Below are positions 63,461 through 64,000 of a DNA stretch of 64,000 nucleotides, piece by piece. Within the stretch, counting starts at the first letter, position 1; each line of letters starts with the position of its first letter. The stretch comes from JBCDJG01 sp038748065 (lineage in GTDB: Bacteria; Pseudomonadota; Gammaproteobacteria; Pseudomonadales; Halieaceae). The translations under genes and the position numbers were made by a program. Where the stretch lies: contig JBCDJG010000005.1 in assembly GCA_038748065.1 (NCBI GenBank), forward strand, positions 72,614 to 136,613, given 5' to 3'. Below the pieces are notes generated by a model. That model saw only the letters and a program-made list of their open reading frames with translations, was not told the DNA's origin and ran no database searches.

Positions 63461-63573
63461 GCAGCAGGGGCAGAGTGCCTCTTCCAGGACCGTGAGAGGC
63501 CTGGACGGCCGAACACGAGCCCCCATGGATGGGTTCACGGCGGGTCCTGGAAGAGGCACTCTGGTCCTGCTGC
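63461..63573 (+). repeat. Palindromic element C
   Basis: Arms at 63461-63491 and 63543-63573 pair over 31 bp with two mismatches. The loop carries GTGAGAGGCC, GGACGGCCGAACACGAGCC, CCATGGATGG and TTCACGGCGG, matching element B. Its arms are unlike those of B apart from CAGGAC next to the loop. Confidence 0.85.
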
Positions 63574-63626
63574 GGAGGTCGCGAATGAGATGAAATTTAC
63601 CTCGGTAAATAAGCTGCTAATCTGTG

Positions 63627-63655
63627 TTGACCCCCACCAATGCGATACCTATAAT
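63627..63655 (+). promoter_or_regulatory. Promoter of tRNA-fMet/rimP
   Basis: TTGACC, a 17-nt spacer and TATAAT, followed by a GC-rich GCGG discriminator as in stringently controlled stable-RNA promoters. It lies about 80 nt before the tRNA. Confidence 0.88.
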
Positions 63656-63735
63656 GCGGAGCCTCGAGTTGGGGCGGTCGTAAAGATCGCGCCATAGTGA
63701 AGCGCCAAGGGGCCTTCACAGCGAGGAAGTATTGA

Positions 63736-63812
<77 letters not shown>

Positions 63813-63851
63813 ACTTCGTGCCACACGCTCCTACACCGTGGCACGGCGTTG

Positions 63852-63877
63852 AAAAAGCCCCTTTTCAGGGGCTTTTT
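63852..63877. terminator. Terminator between tRNA-fMet and rimP
   Basis: AAAAAGCCCC, a 6-nt loop and GGGGCTTTTT, a 10-bp stem with T run, 40 nt past the tRNA. rimP starts 18 nt later, so read-through or partial termination is expected. Confidence 0.8.
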
Positions 63878-63895
63878 CGTACGTGGAGAAAAAAG

Positions 63896-64000
63896 TTGGC
63901 GACGCGCGAACAGCAGCTGACTGAGATGCTGGAACCGACGGTCGAGGCCCTGGGTTACGAGTTGTGGGGCCTTGAGTATTCGGCCAGTGGCAGGCATTCC
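63896..64000 (+). CDS. rimP: Ribosome maturation factor RimP, N-terminal part
   Basis: The first 35 codons from TTG 63896, with GGAG 7 nt upstream; the gene runs past the window. The segment EQQLTEMLEPTVEALGYELW, then GLEYSASGRHS, is the RimP N-terminus. RimP assists 30S maturation. The TTG start and the tRNA-fMet-rimP order match the nusA-infB operon of gammaproteobacteria. Confidence 0.9.
   Translation, partial: MATREQQLTEMLEPTVEALGYELWGLEYSASGRHS

Larger units (their letters stand above)
63068..63735. other. Gene-free region between prfC and tRNA-fMet
   Basis: It holds three related palindromic elements (listed separately) and, near its end, the tRNA promoter. The spacers 63204-63251 and 63354-63460 show nothing recognisable. 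Open frames here are shadows of the palindromes. Confidence 0.7.

Noticed and set aside
63268..63495. Short coding frame through the palindromic elements
   Set aside because: It crosses the arms and loops of elements B and C; the pairing explains the sequence better than a protein.
63090..63573. CRISPR array or integron cassette array
   Set aside because: The three units are self-complementary with different arms, in mixed orientation, without regular spacers, cas genes, cassettes or an integrase.

Overview
The window reads as chromosomal DNA of a free-living, probably marine, gammaproteobacterium. The gene orders hslO-pckA, fadBA, argD-argF, proA-nadD-rsfS-rlmH-mrdA-rodA-mltB-rlpA-dacA-ybeD-lipB and tRNA-fMet-rimP are typical of that class. 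GC content is high, GTG and TTG starts are common, and a PhaD/PhaF/PhaI-like phasin group, a RegB/RegA redox pair and many lipid- and CoA-handling enzymes suggest a Pseudomonas-related lineage such as the Halieaceae/Cellvibrionales group. That placement is inference from gene content. No insertion sequence, prophage, integrase, CRISPR array or rRNA was seen.

Layout. 1-3.4 kb: tail of a Rieske oxygenase, a Prx5-type peroxiredoxin, a methyltransferase, and a phasin cluster (phaI-like, phaF-like, phaD-like regulator). 3.6-8 kb: an RND efflux pair. 8.1-10.7 kb: hslO-pckA. 11-16.7 kb: a luciferase-like/thiolase-like pair, then an AraC regulator with a patatin-like hydrolase and a divergent diiron carboxylate protein. 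16.7-20.2 kb: a translationally coupled operon resembling the mycobacterial route to polyprenyl-phosphate D-arabinose (HAD-UbiA fusion, DprE1-like, DprE2-like). 20.4-30.5 kb: rpsT, small regulators, a phosphatase, an acyltransferase with dinG, a sulfotransferase facing a sulfatase, and yqcC. 30.5-34 kb: fadBA. 34-39.9 kb: a GNAT enzyme, a TauD-type dioxygenase, a cyanophycin-synthetase-like ligase with a shortened ATP-grasp region, and a HupE/UreJ protein. 40-47.3 kb: nrdA-nrdB with a long gene-free leader carrying two NrdR-like boxes, then argD-argF. 47.5-49 kb: grxD, bfr and bfd with Fur-like boxes. 49.7-59.6 kb: the proA-to-lipB block of cell-wall elongation and housekeeping genes. 59.6-63 kb: RegA/RegB and prfC. 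63-64 kb: three related palindromic elements, a strong promoter, initiator tRNA-Met and the start of rimP.

Most of the window is ordinary core genome. The features most worth a second look are the three hairpin elements with a shared core and unrelated self-complementary arms (63090-63573), the reduced cyanophycin-synthetase homologue (36034-38298), the DprE-like arabinose-lipid operon (16734-20196) and the 640-nt nrdAB leader (44311-44952).
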